Shown here one piece after another: positions 1 through 9,529 of a stretch of 64,000 nucleotides of DNA; the first letter of the stretch is position 1, and the number at the start of each line of letters is the position of its first letter. The position numbers were made by a program, and so were the translations under genes. The stretch is from positions 2,542,001-2,606,000 of the forward strand of contig NZ_CP092430.2 of the NCBI RefSeq assembly GCF_022374935.2. The letters run 5' to 3'. The notes under the pieces were generated by a model that was given only the letters and a program-made list of their open reading frames with translations, had not been told where the DNA came from and did no database searches. This stretch comes from Mycolicibacter virginiensis. GTDB lineage: Bacteria > Actinomycetota > Actinomycetes > Mycobacteriales > Mycobacteriaceae.

Positions 1-721
1 CCCGAGCCAAGCGGTGCAGTGCCGGGCCGATGGTGGCGCCCAGAATGTCAGCGACCTCGCTGTCGGTCAGTGCAGCCAGCTGCCCGATGGTGTCGATGCC
101 CAACCGGTGCAGCTTCTCCTCGGCGACCGGACCGATCCCCCACAGTCGGCGTACCGGAAGCCCGTCCAGCAGCAGTCGTTCCTCGGAGCGGCTGACGACC
201 CGCACCCCGTTCGGCTTTGCCAGATCGGAGGCGATCTTGGCGATCTGCTTGCCCGAGCCCGCCCCGACCGATGCCACCAAGCCGGTCTCGTCGAGTACTC
301 GTCCACGCAGGCTTTCGCAGAACCGCAGCACCTCCGCAGCGGTTGCCCCCGCCAGCTCGGCCGGTTCCCCGAACGCCTCGTCGAAGGAGAGCTGCTCGAC
401 GACCGGAATCACCGCACGCACGGTCTCGAAAACCCGTCGGCTGGCCATGCCGTACACGGCGCCACGCGGCGGCAGCACCACGGCTGGGGCCCCCACCAGC
501 CGGCGCGCCTGATGCATCGGCATCGCCGAGCGGGCGCCGAAAACCCGCGCCTCGTAACTTGCCCCGGCCACCACGCCACGGCCCCCGAGCCCGCCGACCA
601 GTACCGGGCGTCCCCGCAACGTCGGGCGGGTCAATTGCTCGACGGACGCGAAAAACGCGTCCATATCCAGGTGCAGGACCCATCGGGCGTCCACGGGCGT
701 AAGCCTATTGGGCACTGCCAT
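1..721 (-). CDS. dinX: DNA polymerase IV (Y family), 3' end beyond the left edge
   Basis: Translesion DNA polymerase, partial: the C-terminal part lies outside the window. The minus-strand translation from ATG at 721 begins [14 protein letters not shown] and shows the Y-family palm: [12 protein letters not shown] with the metal-binding Asp near residue 20, and SFDEAF with the second catalytic acidic pair near residue 105. [18 protein letters not shown] follows, then a helix-hairpin-helix-like stretch ([17 protein letters not shown]). A GTG at 715 is an alternative start. In M. tuberculosis dinX lies directly beside ileS; here the same neighbours are separated by the PPE/DUF732 block. The symbol rests on this synteny, since mycobacteria also carry a second Pol IV (dinP). 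Confidence 0.93.
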   Translation of the reverse strand, partial: MAVPNRLTPVDARWVLHLDMDAFFASVEQLTRPTLRGRPVLVGGLGGRGVVAGASYEARVFGARSAMPMHQARRLVGAPAVVLPPRGAVYGMASRRVFETVRAVIPVVEQLSFDEAFGEPAELAGATAAEVLRFCESLRGRVLDETGLVASVGAGSGKQIAKIASDLAKPNGVRVVSRSEERLLLDGLPVRRLWGIGPVAEEKLHRLGIDTIGQLAALTDSEVADILGATIGPALHRLAR

Positions 722-751
722 GCCTGGCCGCATCCGACTAGGGTCGAGACG

Positions 752-1318
752 ATGGCAATGAATCTGGTGCACCGGCTGTGTTGCAGCTCCCGGTACTGGG
801 CACGCAGCGTCGAGCGCGACCTTCTGCCGTGGGCGCTGGCAGACGTTGACCTCGGCGAGAACGCCCTGGAGATCGGGCCGGGCTACGGCGCCAACCTGCG
901 GTGTCTGGTGAACATGACACCTCGGCTGACTGCCGTGGAGATCAACGCACCGATGACCGAACGCCTTCAGGCGAAATACGGTTCACGCGCCCACATCATC
1001 AACGGTGACGGCACCGCTACCGGGCTGCCGTCGGAGGACTTCAGTTCGGTGGTGTGTTTCACCATGCTGCACCACGTTCCGACGCCGGCGTTGCAGGACC
1101 GACTCTTCGCCGAGGCCTTTCGAGTGCTGCGCCGCGGCGCGGTCTTTGCCGGCAGCGACGGGGTGCACTCGACGATGTTCCGGTTGATGCACCTTCGCGA
1201 CACCTATAACCCGGTCTCACCCGATGCACTGCCAGAACGCTTGCGCAGCATAGGTTTCCGCGACGTACAGGTGACCACGGCGGGCGGTCAACAGCGCTGG
1301 CTGGCCGTCAAAGGATGA
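752..1318 (+). CDS. class I SAM-dependent methyltransferase
   Basis: A protein of 188 residues starting [11 protein letters not shown]. It shows the SAM-binding motif I ([11 protein letters not shown], about residues 33-43), an acidic end of strand 2 (AVEIN), motif II-like GDGTATGLP and the HHVP segment after strand 4, so it is a small Rossmann methyltransferase. The substrate cannot be told. It diverges from dinX with only 30 bases between the two starts, so the two promoters must overlap. An open frame continues upstream to base 14 but is antisense to dinX; ATG 752 is where methyltransferase-like sequence begins. Confidence 0.8.
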   Translation: MAMNLVHRLCCSSRYWARSVERDLLPWALADVDLGENALEIGPGYGANLRCLVNMTPRLTAVEINAPMTERLQAKYGSRAHIINGDGTATGLPSEDFSSVVCFTMLHHVPTPALQDRLFAEAFRVLRRGAVFAGSDGVHSTMFRLMHLRDTYNPVSPDALPERLRSIGFRDVQVTTAGGQQRWLAVKG

Positions 1319-1325
1319 CGCAGCC

Positions 1326-1670
1326 CTACTTCGACCCTCCGCCGCCCTTGTTGAGCTGGTGCGGGCAATAGGTTTTCGCCGAGATCGCCGCAAACCGCGC
1401 TGCGTCGGCGACCGTCAGGTCGGGGTTGGCTTCGGTGATGTCGTTGAGCAGTTCCAGGCTTGTTTCACCGTTGGCCGCCAAGCCGCAGAGCGCTTCGGCG
1501 GCGGCCACGGCTTGGGCCGGGTTGTCGAAGATGATCCCGACCTGCCGAAGCGACGAGATGAACTCTGTACTGTCGACGGCGCTGACCTCCACCGCATTGG
1601 GGTCAGCGTGCCCGGGCGCGGCGAGAGCGAGCGCGGCGGCGGCAACGATCGGGACTAACAACAGCTTCAT
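1326..1670 (-). CDS. DUF732 small secreted protein
   Basis: A 114-residue exported protein of the mycobacterial DUF732 family; function unknown. The start is ATG 1670, with AGGAGG six bases upstream. Residues 1-23 form a signal peptide (MKLLLVPIVAAAALALAAPGHA, cleavage probably after AHA). The mature part has the family pattern: FISSLRQVGI, an AxxxLCGL segment with one Cys, and a second Cys (KTYCPH) near the C-terminus, probably forming a disulfide. A short glycine-rich tail (GGGGSK) ends the protein. It lies 46 bases downstream of the second PPE gene on the same strand and is probably co-transcribed with it. Confidence 0.85.
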   Translation of the reverse strand: MKLLLVPIVAAAALALAAPGHADPNAVEVSAVDSTEFISSLRQVGIIFDNPAQAVAAAEALCGLAANGETSLELLNDITEANPDLTVADAARFAAISAKTYCPHQLNKGGGGSK

Positions 1671-1716
1671 CGGGTTCCTCCTGGGGCGGCCGAGGTCGTG
1701 AGGCACCGGGACCGCG

Positions 1717-3045
1717 TCAGCCGAGCGCGGACTGCGATCCGGCAAGCGCACTGTCCTCGTCGTCGAGGACGTGCACCGCGTGGATGCCCGGTTTCAGGGA
1801 CAGCTTCGCGACAAGCTCGTCGAGGCCGGCCTGGTCGACGTTCCAATGCTGGACCACATCCGGCGTCTGCTGCAATTGCGCGATCACCTGGTCGAGTGGG
1901 ACTGGCGCCTCGCGGTCCTTGATGTTGGTCGACACCACACGGGCGACCGGGGCCACCGTGCGGGTGGCCGGCGCGCCCAAGGCGCCGCCGGCCGCACTGC
2001 CCAGGGCTGCCGGGGCGAGCATGCCCGGAACGGTTCCCGCTGCGGGGGCAGCGCCCAGCGCGGTCTGCGGCAGCGAGGTGGAGGCGAGCTGGATCGCCGA
2101 GGTGGCACTGGCCCAGTTCGGCGGCACCGACAACGCACCCACGCGCATCGCGCTGCCCGTAGCGGCCCCTGCTGCCCTGCTCAGACCGGCGCCCGCGGTC
2201 AATCCGGAGCTGTGTAGGCCGCCGAGTGCCGACTTCGGAATCACCGGGACCACCGCCTTGTACCCGGACCGGAACTGGGTGATCCCCATGTTGGTACTGG
2301 CATGGACGGCGTTGACCCACCCGGTCTGGCCGCTGACACCGTTGGCCAGCGAGAGGTGGCTCTCCCATAAATTATGCGTGTAGGTGGTCCCGGTCAGGCC
2401 GTCGATCATGTTCTGCCAGCCGGTGTTATAGCCCGACGTCCACGAGTTGATCTCTTTGGTGATCAGCTGGATCAGGTCGGGTTCAGCGGAGGCCTCCGCG
2501 CTTCCCGGGTCGCCGTTGGTGGTCTGCGGCGCGGCGGTGAACGAGGTCAGATTTGTGGCCTCCGCCGACGCGCCCGCGTACCCGAGCATGGCGGCGACGT
2601 CTTGCGCCCACATCCGGCCGTATTCCGCCTCGACAGCGGCGATCGCGGTGGTGTTCTGCCCGAGAATGTTGGTGGCCACCAGCGAGGCCAGCTGGCTGCG
2701 GTTGGCGGCGATCGCCGGCGGCGGCACGATTCCCGCGAAGGCCGATTCGTAGGCCGCTGCTGCGGCGGACGCCTGGGCGGCGGTCTGCTCAGCCTGTGCC
2801 GCCGTGGTCGACAACCACGTCACATACGGTGCGGCTGCGGCCGCCATGGCTGCGGCCGCCGGTCCCTGCCAGCCGCCACTGAGGCTTGCCAGTGCCGCTT
2901 GGTAGGAGGATGCGGCGGCGTGCAGCTCGGCGCCCAGCCCCGACCAGGCCGCCGCCGCGGCGAACAGTGGGTCAGCACCCGGTCCCGAATACAGCTGGCC
3001 TGAGATGACCTCTGGGGGCTGCGCTGCGAAACTCTGAAAAACCAT
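1717..3045 (-). CDS. PPE family protein, SVP subfamily
   Basis: A PPE protein of 442 residues. The N-terminal PPE domain (about residues 1-175) has the QPPE motif at residues 9-12, the conserved W-x-G near residue 59 (GGWQGPAA) and the MWAQDVAAM helix near 145. The C-terminal half carries LSVPPNWA, the mark of the PPE-SVP subfamily. PPE proteins are normally secreted by ESX/type VII systems as a heterodimer with a PE protein; no PE gene is visible here. The start is ATG 3045, with AGGA seven bases upstream. It follows the other PPE gene by 18 bases, so the two form an operon. Confidence 0.93.
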   Translation of the reverse strand: MVFQSFAAQPPEVISGQLYSGPGADPLFAAAAAWSGLGAELHAAASSYQAALASLSGGWQGPAAAAMAAAAAPYVTWLSTTAAQAEQTAAQASAAAAAYESAFAGIVPPPAIAANRSQLASLVATNILGQNTTAIAAVEAEYGRMWAQDVAAMLGYAGASAEATNLTSFTAAPQTTNGDPGSAEASAEPDLIQLITKEINSWTSGYNTGWQNMIDGLTGTTYTHNLWESHLSLANGVSGQTGWVNAVHASTNMGITQFRSGYKAVVPVIPKSALGGLHSSGLTAGAGLSRAAGAATGSAMRVGALSVPPNWASATSAIQLASTSLPQTALGAAPAAGTVPGMLAPAALGSAAGGALGAPATRTVAPVARVVSTNIKDREAPVPLDQVIAQLQQTPDVVQHWNVDQAGLDELVAKLSLKPGIHAVHVLDDEDSALAGSQSALG

Positions 3046-3063
3046 GAACGCGTCCTGCTTTCG

Positions 3064-4323
3064 TTATTTCGCGATCGGCGGGATGACGATGACGGTGGCG
3101 GTAGTGGCGATATCGGGCCCCGTCTGGTTGTTGGTGACGTGACTGATTGCGCTGATCGCGCGAGTGGCGGTGGCACCCGCGGCCTGACGTATCGGTGTGC
3201 CGATTGCCCGCCCGGCCAGGCTTGACAGCGCCATCTGGCCGGCCAGCATGCCCTCGCCGTTTACCGCGAGTGCCGGGGCGGCCTCGAGCACGCTGGCCTG
3301 CAGCGCCACTGTGGCGGTCTTGACCGCCGGAACGGCGCTGGCCCAGCTGGAAGGCACCGACAACGACCCAATCAGACCGGCCCGGCCCACGGCCCCCGAC
3401 ACCGCCGCCGGAACGGCGTGCGAGCCGCTCAACAGCGGGCTGGACAACAACGGCGACAACGCACCGACGATCGGCTTTGGGCTGAGCGTGCTGCTCAGAT
3501 TTCCGAGTGCATTGGCCACCGCCGGGATGCTGATGGCCATCTGGTACACACTCCGGGCAGAGCTCAGAGCGTTGATACCGTAAGGGCCGTTCGCGGTGCT
3601 GATCACGCCGGTGAGGGTCTTGATGATCGCCTGGTAGTCGTCCACGATCTGCGTGGGCGTCAGCGGATTCGTAATCATGTTCTGCAGCGCGTTCGGGATC
3701 TGCGTGAGGAAGTCGGACAGGCTCGACTGCGTATTCGAGGCCGCTGCGGACTGCGCCGCGTTGGTGACCGCCGCCGACTGACTGGCCTGGCCGCTGCTGT
3801 TGGTGGTCTCCGGCGGGGTGTTGAACGGCTCCAGCTGGCTGGCGGTCGCCGACGAGCCGGCGTAGGCGTACATCGCGGCCGCATCCTGCGCCCACATTTC
3901 GCCGTACTGTGCTTCGGTCGCCGCAATCGCCGGTGCGTTCTGTCCGAGGAAGTTGGTGGCCACCAGCGAGGCAAGCAGAGCGCGGTTGGCCGCGATCACC
4001 GGCGGTGGCACGGTCGCGGCGTAGGCGGCCTCATAGGCGCCGGCGGCGGCCGTGGCCTTCAGCGCCGTCTCCTCGGCGCCGGCGGCGGTGGCCTTCAGCC
4101 ACGCGGCATACGGGGCGGCCGCTGCCGACATCGATGCCGCCGAGGGCCCCTGCCACGCCGAGTCGGCCAGGTCGGCGATCACCGAGGCATACGACGTGGC
4201 GGTGTAGTTCAGCTCGGTCGCCATCGCCGACCAGTTCGCCGCGGCGGCCAGCAACGGTGCCGAGCCCGGGCCGGCATACATGCGCGCGGAGTTGACCTCT
4301 GGCGGGAGTGCCCCGAAATCCAT
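3064..4323 (-). CDS. PPE family protein, SVP subfamily
   Basis: A PPE protein of 419 residues and the first gene of the PPE-PPE-DUF732 block. It starts [16 protein letters not shown], with PPE at residues 7-9, W-Q-G near residue 58 and MWAQDAAAM near residue 142. LSVPSSWA in the C-terminal half places it in the SVP subfamily. It is a clear paralogue of the next gene (PPE domain, [14 protein letters not shown] and SVP segments shared). Its leader (4324-4416) contains a strong three-way-junction RNA fold, described separately. Export through an ESX system is inferred from the family, not seen here. Confidence 0.93.
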   Translation of the reverse strand: MDFGALPPEVNSARMYAGPGSAPLLAAAANWSAMATELNYTATSYASVIADLADSAWQGPSAASMSAAAAPYAAWLKATAAGAEETALKATAAAGAYEAAYAATVPPPVIAANRALLASLVATNFLGQNAPAIAATEAQYGEMWAQDAAAMYAYAGSSATASQLEPFNTPPETTNSSGQASQSAAVTNAAQSAAASNTQSSLSDFLTQIPNALQNMITNPLTPTQIVDDYQAIIKTLTGVISTANGPYGINALSSARSVYQMAISIPAVANALGNLSSTLSPKPIVGALSPLLSSPLLSGSHAVPAAVSGAVGRAGLIGSLSVPSSWASAVPAVKTATVALQASVLEAAPALAVNGEGMLAGQMALSSLAGRAIGTPIRQAAGATATRAISAISHVTNNQTGPDIATTATVIVIPPIAK

Positions 4324-4356
4324 GAATGCCCTGCCCCTCTAGCCAAGTAATGAACG

Positions 4357-4416
4357 GACCCACCCGAGTTGCGTCACGCAACGGCTTGCCAGGTTCGCCG
4401 GCAATTCGGGTGGGTC
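4357..4416 (-). promoter_or_regulatory. three-way-junction structured leader of the PPE operon
   Basis: Read on the minus strand, an 11-bp perfect stem (GACCCACCCGA at 4416-4406 with TCGGGTGGGTC at 4367-4357) encloses two further hairpins: TTGCC/GGCAA, and GTTGCG-TGA-CGCAAC (4382-4368). The closed element ends 33 bases before the PPE start codon. This is a compact three-helix junction in the right place for a 5'-UTR control element. I do not recognise it as a known riboswitch class; it lacks the M-box sequence elements as I remember them. It could instead act as a terminator, but no U-tract follows. Confidence 0.5.
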
Positions 4417-4627
4417 AGAACCAACCGCAGACAACTGTTCGTATGGCCTGAAGGTTAATCGGGGACGAACAGGCCCTGAAGTCGCCGACGTGGCAGTTCA
4501 AGGCCGTTTCGCCGACGTTTCACCGGCCTCACCAGTACCGTCTGCGCACGCCGGTGGAGGGGTTTTCTACCACCGCAAACTGCATAAATGCCGTGATCGA
4601 GCTGCCAACAGCTGACGGCGCAGGCCC

Positions 4628-4646
4628 CGTCGGCGGGCCGCCGACG
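4628..4646 (-). terminator. GC-rich hairpin downstream of ileS
   Basis: CGTCGGCGG and CCGCCGACG form a perfect inverted repeat around one base, which in RNA would give a 7-bp stem with a 5-base loop. It lies 65 bases beyond the ileS stop codon. There is no clear U-run, which is common for mycobacterial terminators, so the call rests on position and stem strength. Confidence 0.45.
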
Positions 4647-4711
4647 ACCATAAGAATCTGGGCGCGAGAAAGTCGGTCCTGGCCCAGATCCGAATTTTTG
4701 CGGCTGAACCC

Positions 4712-7700
4712 TTAGGCCTTGACGATGGACACCCGCACGCCGTCCCCGATTTCCACCGGATCTGTCGGCTCGCCGAATTCGAAACTGGTCGCCAAGATCT
4801 CTCCGGCGATCAACTCGGCGTGATTCTGCGCCCATTGCCGCCGCTGCTCGGGCACCGCGATCACCACGCTGATCCGGTCGGAGACCTCAAGGCCGCTGGT
4901 TTTGCGCAGCTCTTGCAGTTCCCGGATCCGATCCTTGGCCCAGCCCTCGGCTTCCAGCTCGGGCGTCACGGCGCTGTCGAGCACCACCAACCCGGCGCCG
5001 TCGGGCAGCGCCACGGTGTATTCCGGGTCGGCGGCCACCAGCTTGGAGGTGTACTCGCTCTCCAGCAACACCACCGGACCCGCGCTCAGGGTCCCGTCGG
5101 GGTTGACGAAGCCCTCACCGGCCTTCACCGCTTTGATAGCGGCCTGGACATCCTTACCCACACGGGGACCGGCCACCTTCGCGTTGACCGCCAGATCGAA
5201 GCGCCCGAAGCGCGCGATGTCATCGGTGAGTTCGACGGCCTTGACGTTGAGCTCGTCGGCGATCAGGTCGGTGAACGGTGCCAGCCGGTGCGGGTCGTCG
5301 ACGGCGACGGTGAGTTTGGGCAGCGGCAACCGGACCCGCAGCTGGTGCGCTTTGCGCACCGACGACGCCGCCGAACAGACCTCACGGACCTGATCCATCG
5401 CGGCCACCAGCCCGGCATCGGCGGGCAGCTCGGCGGCCTCGGGCCAGTCGGTCAGGTGCACCGAGCGTTCCCCGGTGACGCCGCGCCAGATCACCTCGGT
5501 GGTCAGCGGCAGCAGCGGCGCGGCCAGTCGCGCGGTGACCTCCAGCACGGTGTGCAGCGTGTCGATCGCGTCGGCGTCCTCATCCCAGAACCGCTGCCGG
5601 GACCGCCGCACATACCAGTTGGTCAGCGCCTCGGTGAACTGGCGCAGTTGCTCACAGGCGCCGGAGATATCGCAGACATCCAGGGCCTGTGTCAGGTCGT
5701 CGCGCAGTGACGCCAGCTTGGCCAGGATGTAGCGATCCAGGACGTGCTGCGAATCGGTGCGCCAGACACCGGGTTTCGGGGCGTACAGCGTCAGGAAGGT
5801 GTAGGCGTTGGTCAGCGGCAGCATCACCTGGCGTACGCCCTCGCGGATACCCGCCTCGGTGACAATCAGGTTTCCGCCGCGCAGGATTGGCGAGGCCATC
5901 AGGAACCAGCGCATGGCGTCGGAGCCGTCTCGGTCGAACACCTCGCTGACGTCCGGGTAGTTGCGCAACGACTTGCTCATCTTCTGCCCGTCGCTGCCCA
6001 GTACGATGCCGTGCGCCACACAGGTTTTGAATGCCGGACGGTCGAACAGCGCGGTCGCCAGCACATGCATCATGTAGAACCAGCCGCGGGTCTGACCGAT
6101 GTATTCGACGATGAAGTCGCCCGGGTAGTGGGCAGCCTGCCCGCCGCCACCGTCGAACCATTCGGAGTTCTCGAACGGGTAATGCACCTGGGCATAGGGC
6201 ATCGAGCCCGAGTCGAACCAGACATCCAGCACGTCGGGGATACGCCGCATCGTCGAGGCGCCGGTGGGGTCGTCGGGGTTGGGCCGGGTCAGCTCGTCGA
6301 TGTAAGGCCGATGCAGATTGTCCGGGCGCACCCCGAAGTCGCGCTCCAGCTCATCGAGGCTGCCGTAGACGTCGATCCGCGGATACGCCGGATCGTCGGA
6401 TTTCCACACCGGAATCGGCGTGCCCCAGTAGCGGTTTCGCGAAATCGACCAGTCGCGTGCACCGCGCAGCCAGTTGCCGAAGATCCCGTCCTTGATGTGC
6501 TCGGGATACCAGGTGATCTGCTCGTTGAGTTCGACCATTCGGTCCCGGAATTCGGTGACCCGGACGAACCACGACGACACCGCCTTGTAGATCAGCGGGT
6601 TGCGGCAGCGCCAGCAGTGCGGGTAGGGGTGCTCGTAGGTCTCGTGGCGCACCAGCACCGCGCCGTTGGCGGCGGCTGGGCCCGTGCCGTTCTTCAGGTC
6701 GGCGATGATCGCCTTATTCGCGTCGAAGACGTGCTGGCCGACATAGTCGGCAACGGTGGCATCGAAGCGGCCCTTGGCGTCCACCGGAGTGACCGGGGTG
6801 ATGCCGGCCGGGTCGGTGGTGTTCTTGTCGTCCTCACCGTAGGCGGGCGCCAGGTGCACGATGCCGGTGCCGTCCTCGGTGGACACGAAATCGGCGGCCA
6901 GCACCCGGAAGGCGTTCGCTGAATCCATGAAATACGGGAACGGCGGCGCATACCGCATGCCGAGCAGCTCCGAGCCGCGGTAGCTGCCCAGCACCTGCGC
7001 CTGGTCGCCCTCGCCCAAACCCAGTTCGCGCGCGTAGGCACCCAGCCGCGCCTCGGCAAGCAGGTATCGCCGCTCGCCCGCCGCGACCAGCACGTAGGTC
7101 ACATCCGGGTTGACCGCCACCGCCTGGTTGGACGGCAATGTCCACGGGGTGGTGGTCCACACCAACAGGTGAGCACCCTCGAGGTCAGCGGCCGGTCCCC
7201 CGCCCACGATCCGGAACCCGACGGTCAGCGCCGGGTCTTGGCGGCTCTTGTAGACGTCGTCGTCCATCCGCAGCTCATGGTTGGACAGCGGGGTCTCGTC
7301 GCGCCAGCAGTACGGCAGCACCTGATAGCCCTCGTAGGCCAGGCCCTTGTCCCAGAGCTGCTTGAACGCCCACAACACCGACTCCATGAAGGGTAGGTCG
7401 AGGGTCTTGTAGTCGTTGTCGAAGTCCACCCAGCGAGCCTGGCGGGTGACGTAGGCCTGCCACTCAGACGTGTAGCGCAGCACCGAATCCCGGCATGCCT
7501 GGTTGAACGCGGCGATGCCCATGGCGTCGATCTGCGACTTGTCGGTGATGCCGAGCTGGCGCTCCACCTCGAGCTCGGCGGGCAGCCCGTGGGTGTCCCA
7601 GCCGAACCGCCGCTCCACCTTGTAGCCGCGCATGGTGCGGTAGCGCGGCACGATGTCCTTGACGTAACCGGTCAGCAGATGGCCGTAGTGCGGCAGGCCG

Positions 7701-7867
7701 TTGGCGAACGGCGGCCCGTCGTAGAACACGTATTCTTGCGCGCCGTCGCGGCGGGCGATGCTGGCCCGGAAGGTGTCGTCGGCGGCCCAGTAGTCCAGGA
7801 CGGTGGCTTCAGCCGCCGGGAAGTCGGGGGCGCCGGCGGCCGGCTTCGGATAGCTGCGTTCGCTCAC
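4712..7867 (-). CDS. ileS: isoleucyl-tRNA synthetase
   Basis: Class I aminoacyl-tRNA synthetase that charges tRNA-Ile, 1051 residues, close to the usual mycobacterial length of about 1040. It shows the HIGH-type motif as PHYGHLLTG near residue 58, the editing-domain region, KMSKS ([14 protein letters not shown]) near residue 620, and the tRNA-binding C-terminal part. The frame stays open to 7936, but GTG 7867 (VSERSYPK) aligns with the family start, has GGGAG ten bases upstream, and lies just after the T-box leader; the upstream codons fall inside that leader. It is regulated by uncharged tRNA-Ile through the T-box. Confidence 0.98.
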   Translation of the reverse strand: MSERSYPKPAAGAPDFPAAEATVLDYWAADDTFRASIARRDGAQEYVFYDGPPFANGLPHYGHLLTGYVKDIVPRYRTMRGYKVERRFGWDTHGLPAELEVERQLGITDKSQIDAMGIAAFNQACRDSVLRYTSEWQAYVTRQARWVDFDNDYKTLDLPFMESVLWAFKQLWDKGLAYEGYQVLPYCWRDETPLSNHELRMDDDVYKSRQDPALTVGFRIVGGGPAADLEGAHLLVWTTTPWTLPSNQAVAVNPDVTYVLVAAGERRYLLAEARLGAYARELGLGEGDQAQVLGSYRGSELLGMRYAPPFPYFMDSANAFRVLAADFVSTEDGTGIVHLAPAYGEDDKNTTDPAGITPVTPVDAKGRFDATVADYVGQHVFDANKAIIADLKNGTGPAAANGAVLVRHETYEHPYPHCWRCRNPLIYKAVSSWFVRVTEFRDRMVELNEQITWYPEHIKDGIFGNWLRGARDWSISRNRYWGTPIPVWKSDDPAYPRIDVYGSLDELERDFGVRPDNLHRPYIDELTRPNPDDPTGASTMRRIPDVLDVWFDSGSMPYAQVHYPFENSEWFDGGGGQAAHYPGDFIVEYIGQTRGWFYMMHVLATALFDRPAFKTCVAHGIVLGSDGQKMSKSLRNYPDVSEVFDRDGSDAMRWFLMASPILRGGNLIVTEAGIREGVRQVMLPLTNAYTFLTLYAPKPGVWRTDSQHVLDRYILAKLASLRDDLTQALDVCDISGACEQLRQFTEALTNWYVRRSRQRFWDEDADAIDTLHTVLEVTARLAAPLLPLTTEVIWRGVTGERSVHLTDWPEAAELPADAGLVAAMDQVREVCSAASSVRKAHQLRVRLPLPKLTVAVDDPHRLAPFTDLIADELNVKAVELTDDIARFGRFDLAVNAKVAGPRVGKDVQAAIKAVKAGEGFVNPDGTLSAGPVVLLESEYTSKLVAADPEYTVALPDGAGLVVLDSAVTPELEAEGWAKDRIRELQELRKTSGLEVSDRISVVIAVPEQRRQWAQNHAELIAGEILATSFEFGEPTDPVEIGDGVRVSIVKA

Positions 7868-8080
7868 GGTGTGTTGTCTCCCAAGGGCCCGGCCCGGGGA
7901 CGACGCCGCGCGGTTGCGCGAGCGCCGCGGTACCACCCCGCTTGCCGCACTCCCGTGCTGGGGCGCGACCGCTCGATGTAAGGCTGTGACGGGCCGTCCC
8001 GTTCGGTTCTACTGAGCCGGTCGCTGGGCGGTGCGGCTGTTCTTCCGAAGGCTCCCCGGTGATTGCCGGTTCAATGCCGT
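7868..8080 (-). promoter_or_regulatory. T-box riboswitch (tRNA-Ile) of ileS, actinobacterial translational type
   Basis: On the minus strand the canonical T-box GGGGTGGTACCGCG lies at 7939-7926. Its UGGU can pair with the ACCA 3' end of uncharged tRNA. Upstream, a short stem I (ACCGGC at 8070-8065 with a GCCGGT-like partner) has AATC in its loop, so the specifier codon is AUC at 8063-8061 for isoleucine. This is the ultrashort stem I known from actinobacterial ileS leaders. Downstream a GC-rich stretch (7920-7885) can pair close to the Shine-Dalgarno GGGAG (7882-7878), consistent with control of translation start rather than termination. Confidence 0.92.
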
Positions 8081-8148
8081 TGGTCGCAAGTCTAAAGCCT
8101 GCCACCAACACCGGCTCTGGCAGGGCTGGCGCTTCTACACTGTTCAAC

Positions 8149-8916
8149 GTGGCTTTCAGCCCGTCATACGCCCGCGATGTGGTGCTGCCGCTGGCGTCTG
8201 CGGCCTACACCGTGATGTCCGGCGCGGCGCCCACGCTGCCGCCCGGGTTCAGCCAAACCGCCCTGATCAAGGCAGACCAGGCCCACTTGGCCGCGCTGCC
8301 CGAGCAGCATCCTGCGACGGCGATGGCCAAGGACACCAACATCTTTGGGTTGATGGGCCACGACGCCACCAGTGGCACCGCGTTCATCGCATTTCGTGGC
8401 AGCTCCGATGTGGCGGACTGGATCGCCGATTTCGACTTCGTCCCGGCGCCGTATGCGCCGGTGGCGGGGTTCGGGCGGTTCGGCCAGGTGCATGCCGGCT
8501 TTCAGGACATCTACGGCTGCGTGCGGGCTTCGATCGCCGCCAACCTGTCCGCGGCGACCAGCGGGTGCAGTCAGATCCTCATCACCGGGCACAGTCTGGG
8601 GGCCGCCCTGGCGGTTCTGGCCGCACCGGACGTCGAGCAAGGAATGCCCCCGAACACCGTCGAGCCGCGGTTGACCACCTTCGCCGGCCCACGCGTCGGC
8701 GTGCTCGACTTCAAGGCCGCGTTCGACGCAGCCATCGAATGCTGTTATCGCGTGGTGAACTTCCTCGACATCGTCCCGCTGGTTCCGCCTGCGCCGTATG
8801 TGCACGTGGGCGCCGAGATCGCCGTGGACAGCGGCGGTGCGATCGACATCGGCTGGCGGCACAGTCTGGCCGCCTATCACGCCGGCCTCTCGGCGCTCAT
8901 CTCCGCCGAAGGTTAA
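8149..8916 (+). CDS. class 3 lipase-like alpha/beta hydrolase
   Basis: A 255-residue protein with the lipase nucleophile elbow GHSLGAALA near residue 147, preceded by IAFRGSSDVADWIADF (the oxyanion/lid region typical of lipase class 3) and FAGPRVG. The catalytic Ser, an Asp in NFLDIVPL and a His in GWRHSL form a plausible triad. The start is GTG 8149 (VAFSPSYARD). An in-frame extension to 8059 runs into the ileS T-box on the other strand and has no family-like residues. The gene diverges from ileS. No signal peptide is obvious. Substrate unknown. Confidence 0.82.
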   Translation: MAFSPSYARDVVLPLASAAYTVMSGAAPTLPPGFSQTALIKADQAHLAALPEQHPATAMAKDTNIFGLMGHDATSGTAFIAFRGSSDVADWIADFDFVPAPYAPVAGFGRFGQVHAGFQDIYGCVRASIAANLSAATSGCSQILITGHSLGAALAVLAAPDVEQGMPPNTVEPRLTTFAGPRVGVLDFKAAFDAAIECCYRVVNFLDIVPLVPPAPYVHVGAEIAVDSGGAIDIGWRHSLAAYHAGLSALISAEG

Positions 8917-8920
8917 CTGC

Positions 8921-9394
8921 TCAGGCCGCTCCCCGTGCGCAGGTCCACCCTTCGGGCATCCGCCCGGCAGCGAGAAACTCGGCCACTTCTGCTGCCACTT
9001 CGGGCGCCAACCCGGTGTCGGCGGCCGGGTAGATCACCGGCTCCTCCACCTTGTTGTGGTCGGCCAGCTGGTCCAGTAGCCGGCAACAGGCACCCCGCAG
9101 GGTGTCCTGATCGGCGCCGGCGCGGGCCAGGTCGTCGAGAGCGTTCATGGTGCGCCAGATCTCGCCGTGTCCGCGGATCATCCCGAAGACCGCCATCATG
9201 TGCGCGCCCCTGCTGATCGGCGGGAACAGCAGCTGTTCCTCCAGGTAGATGTGGCGTCGCAGCACAGCCAATGTCGCGCGCAGGCCGTCGGCGTCGGGGC
9301 TGCCACCCTCGAGGCCCTCCAGGAAAGCTCTGATTCCGGCGTCGATCTGCAGATGCTCACGCTCCAAGGCGGCAGAAAGGGCTTGATCGGACAT
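8921..9394 (-). CDS. hemerythrin-like HHE cation-binding protein
   Basis: A 157-residue four-helix protein with the metal-ligand pattern of hemerythrin domains: EREHLQID (residue 14), RRHIYLEEQLLFPP (about residue 47), RGHGEIW (about residue 74) and ADHNKVEEPVIYPAAD (about residue 111). Such proteins bind a diiron centre and are linked to oxygen, NO or iron sensing. The start is ATG 9394, with GGAGGGGAG upstream. It converges on the lipase-like gene with only 4 bases between the stops. No partner domain is fused. Confidence 0.88.
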   Translation of the reverse strand: MSDQALSAALEREHLQIDAGIRAFLEGLEGGSPDADGLRATLAVLRRHIYLEEQLLFPPISRGAHMMAVFGMIRGHGEIWRTMNALDDLARAGADQDTLRGACCRLLDQLADHNKVEEPVIYPAADTGLAPEVAAEVAEFLAAGRMPEGWTCARGAA

Positions 9395-9529
9395 CTATGG
9401 CTCTCCCCTCCGGACCGCCGGCGGGCACCGTTGAACACCGCGTCGGACCCGCGAATTATTTTTACAATCAGGACTCGTTTAAATCTAGCCCACGCGGTAG
9501 CGCGCTGACCAGAGCCGGTTCAGCCCAGC

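Larger units (their letters stand above)
4324..4711. other. 388-base intergenic region between ileS and the PPE operon
   Basis: No gene is seen. Going in the minus direction from ileS it holds a probable ileS terminator hairpin (4628-4646), a stretch that should contain the PPE promoter, and the three-way-junction leader (4357-4416). A decamer ACGTCGGCGA occurs twice on the minus strand, near 4518 and 4490. A clear -10 or -35 box was not identified. Confidence 0.6.

Noticed and set aside
14..1318. 434-residue version of the first methyltransferase
   Set aside because: The first 246 residues are antisense to dinX; the methyltransferase fold starts at ATG 752.
4357..4560. M-box (Mg2+) riboswitch upstream of the PPE genes
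   Set aside because: Considered because M-boxes control PPE genes in M. tuberculosis and GGTGAGGC occurs at about 4530, but the other conserved M-box segments are not present.
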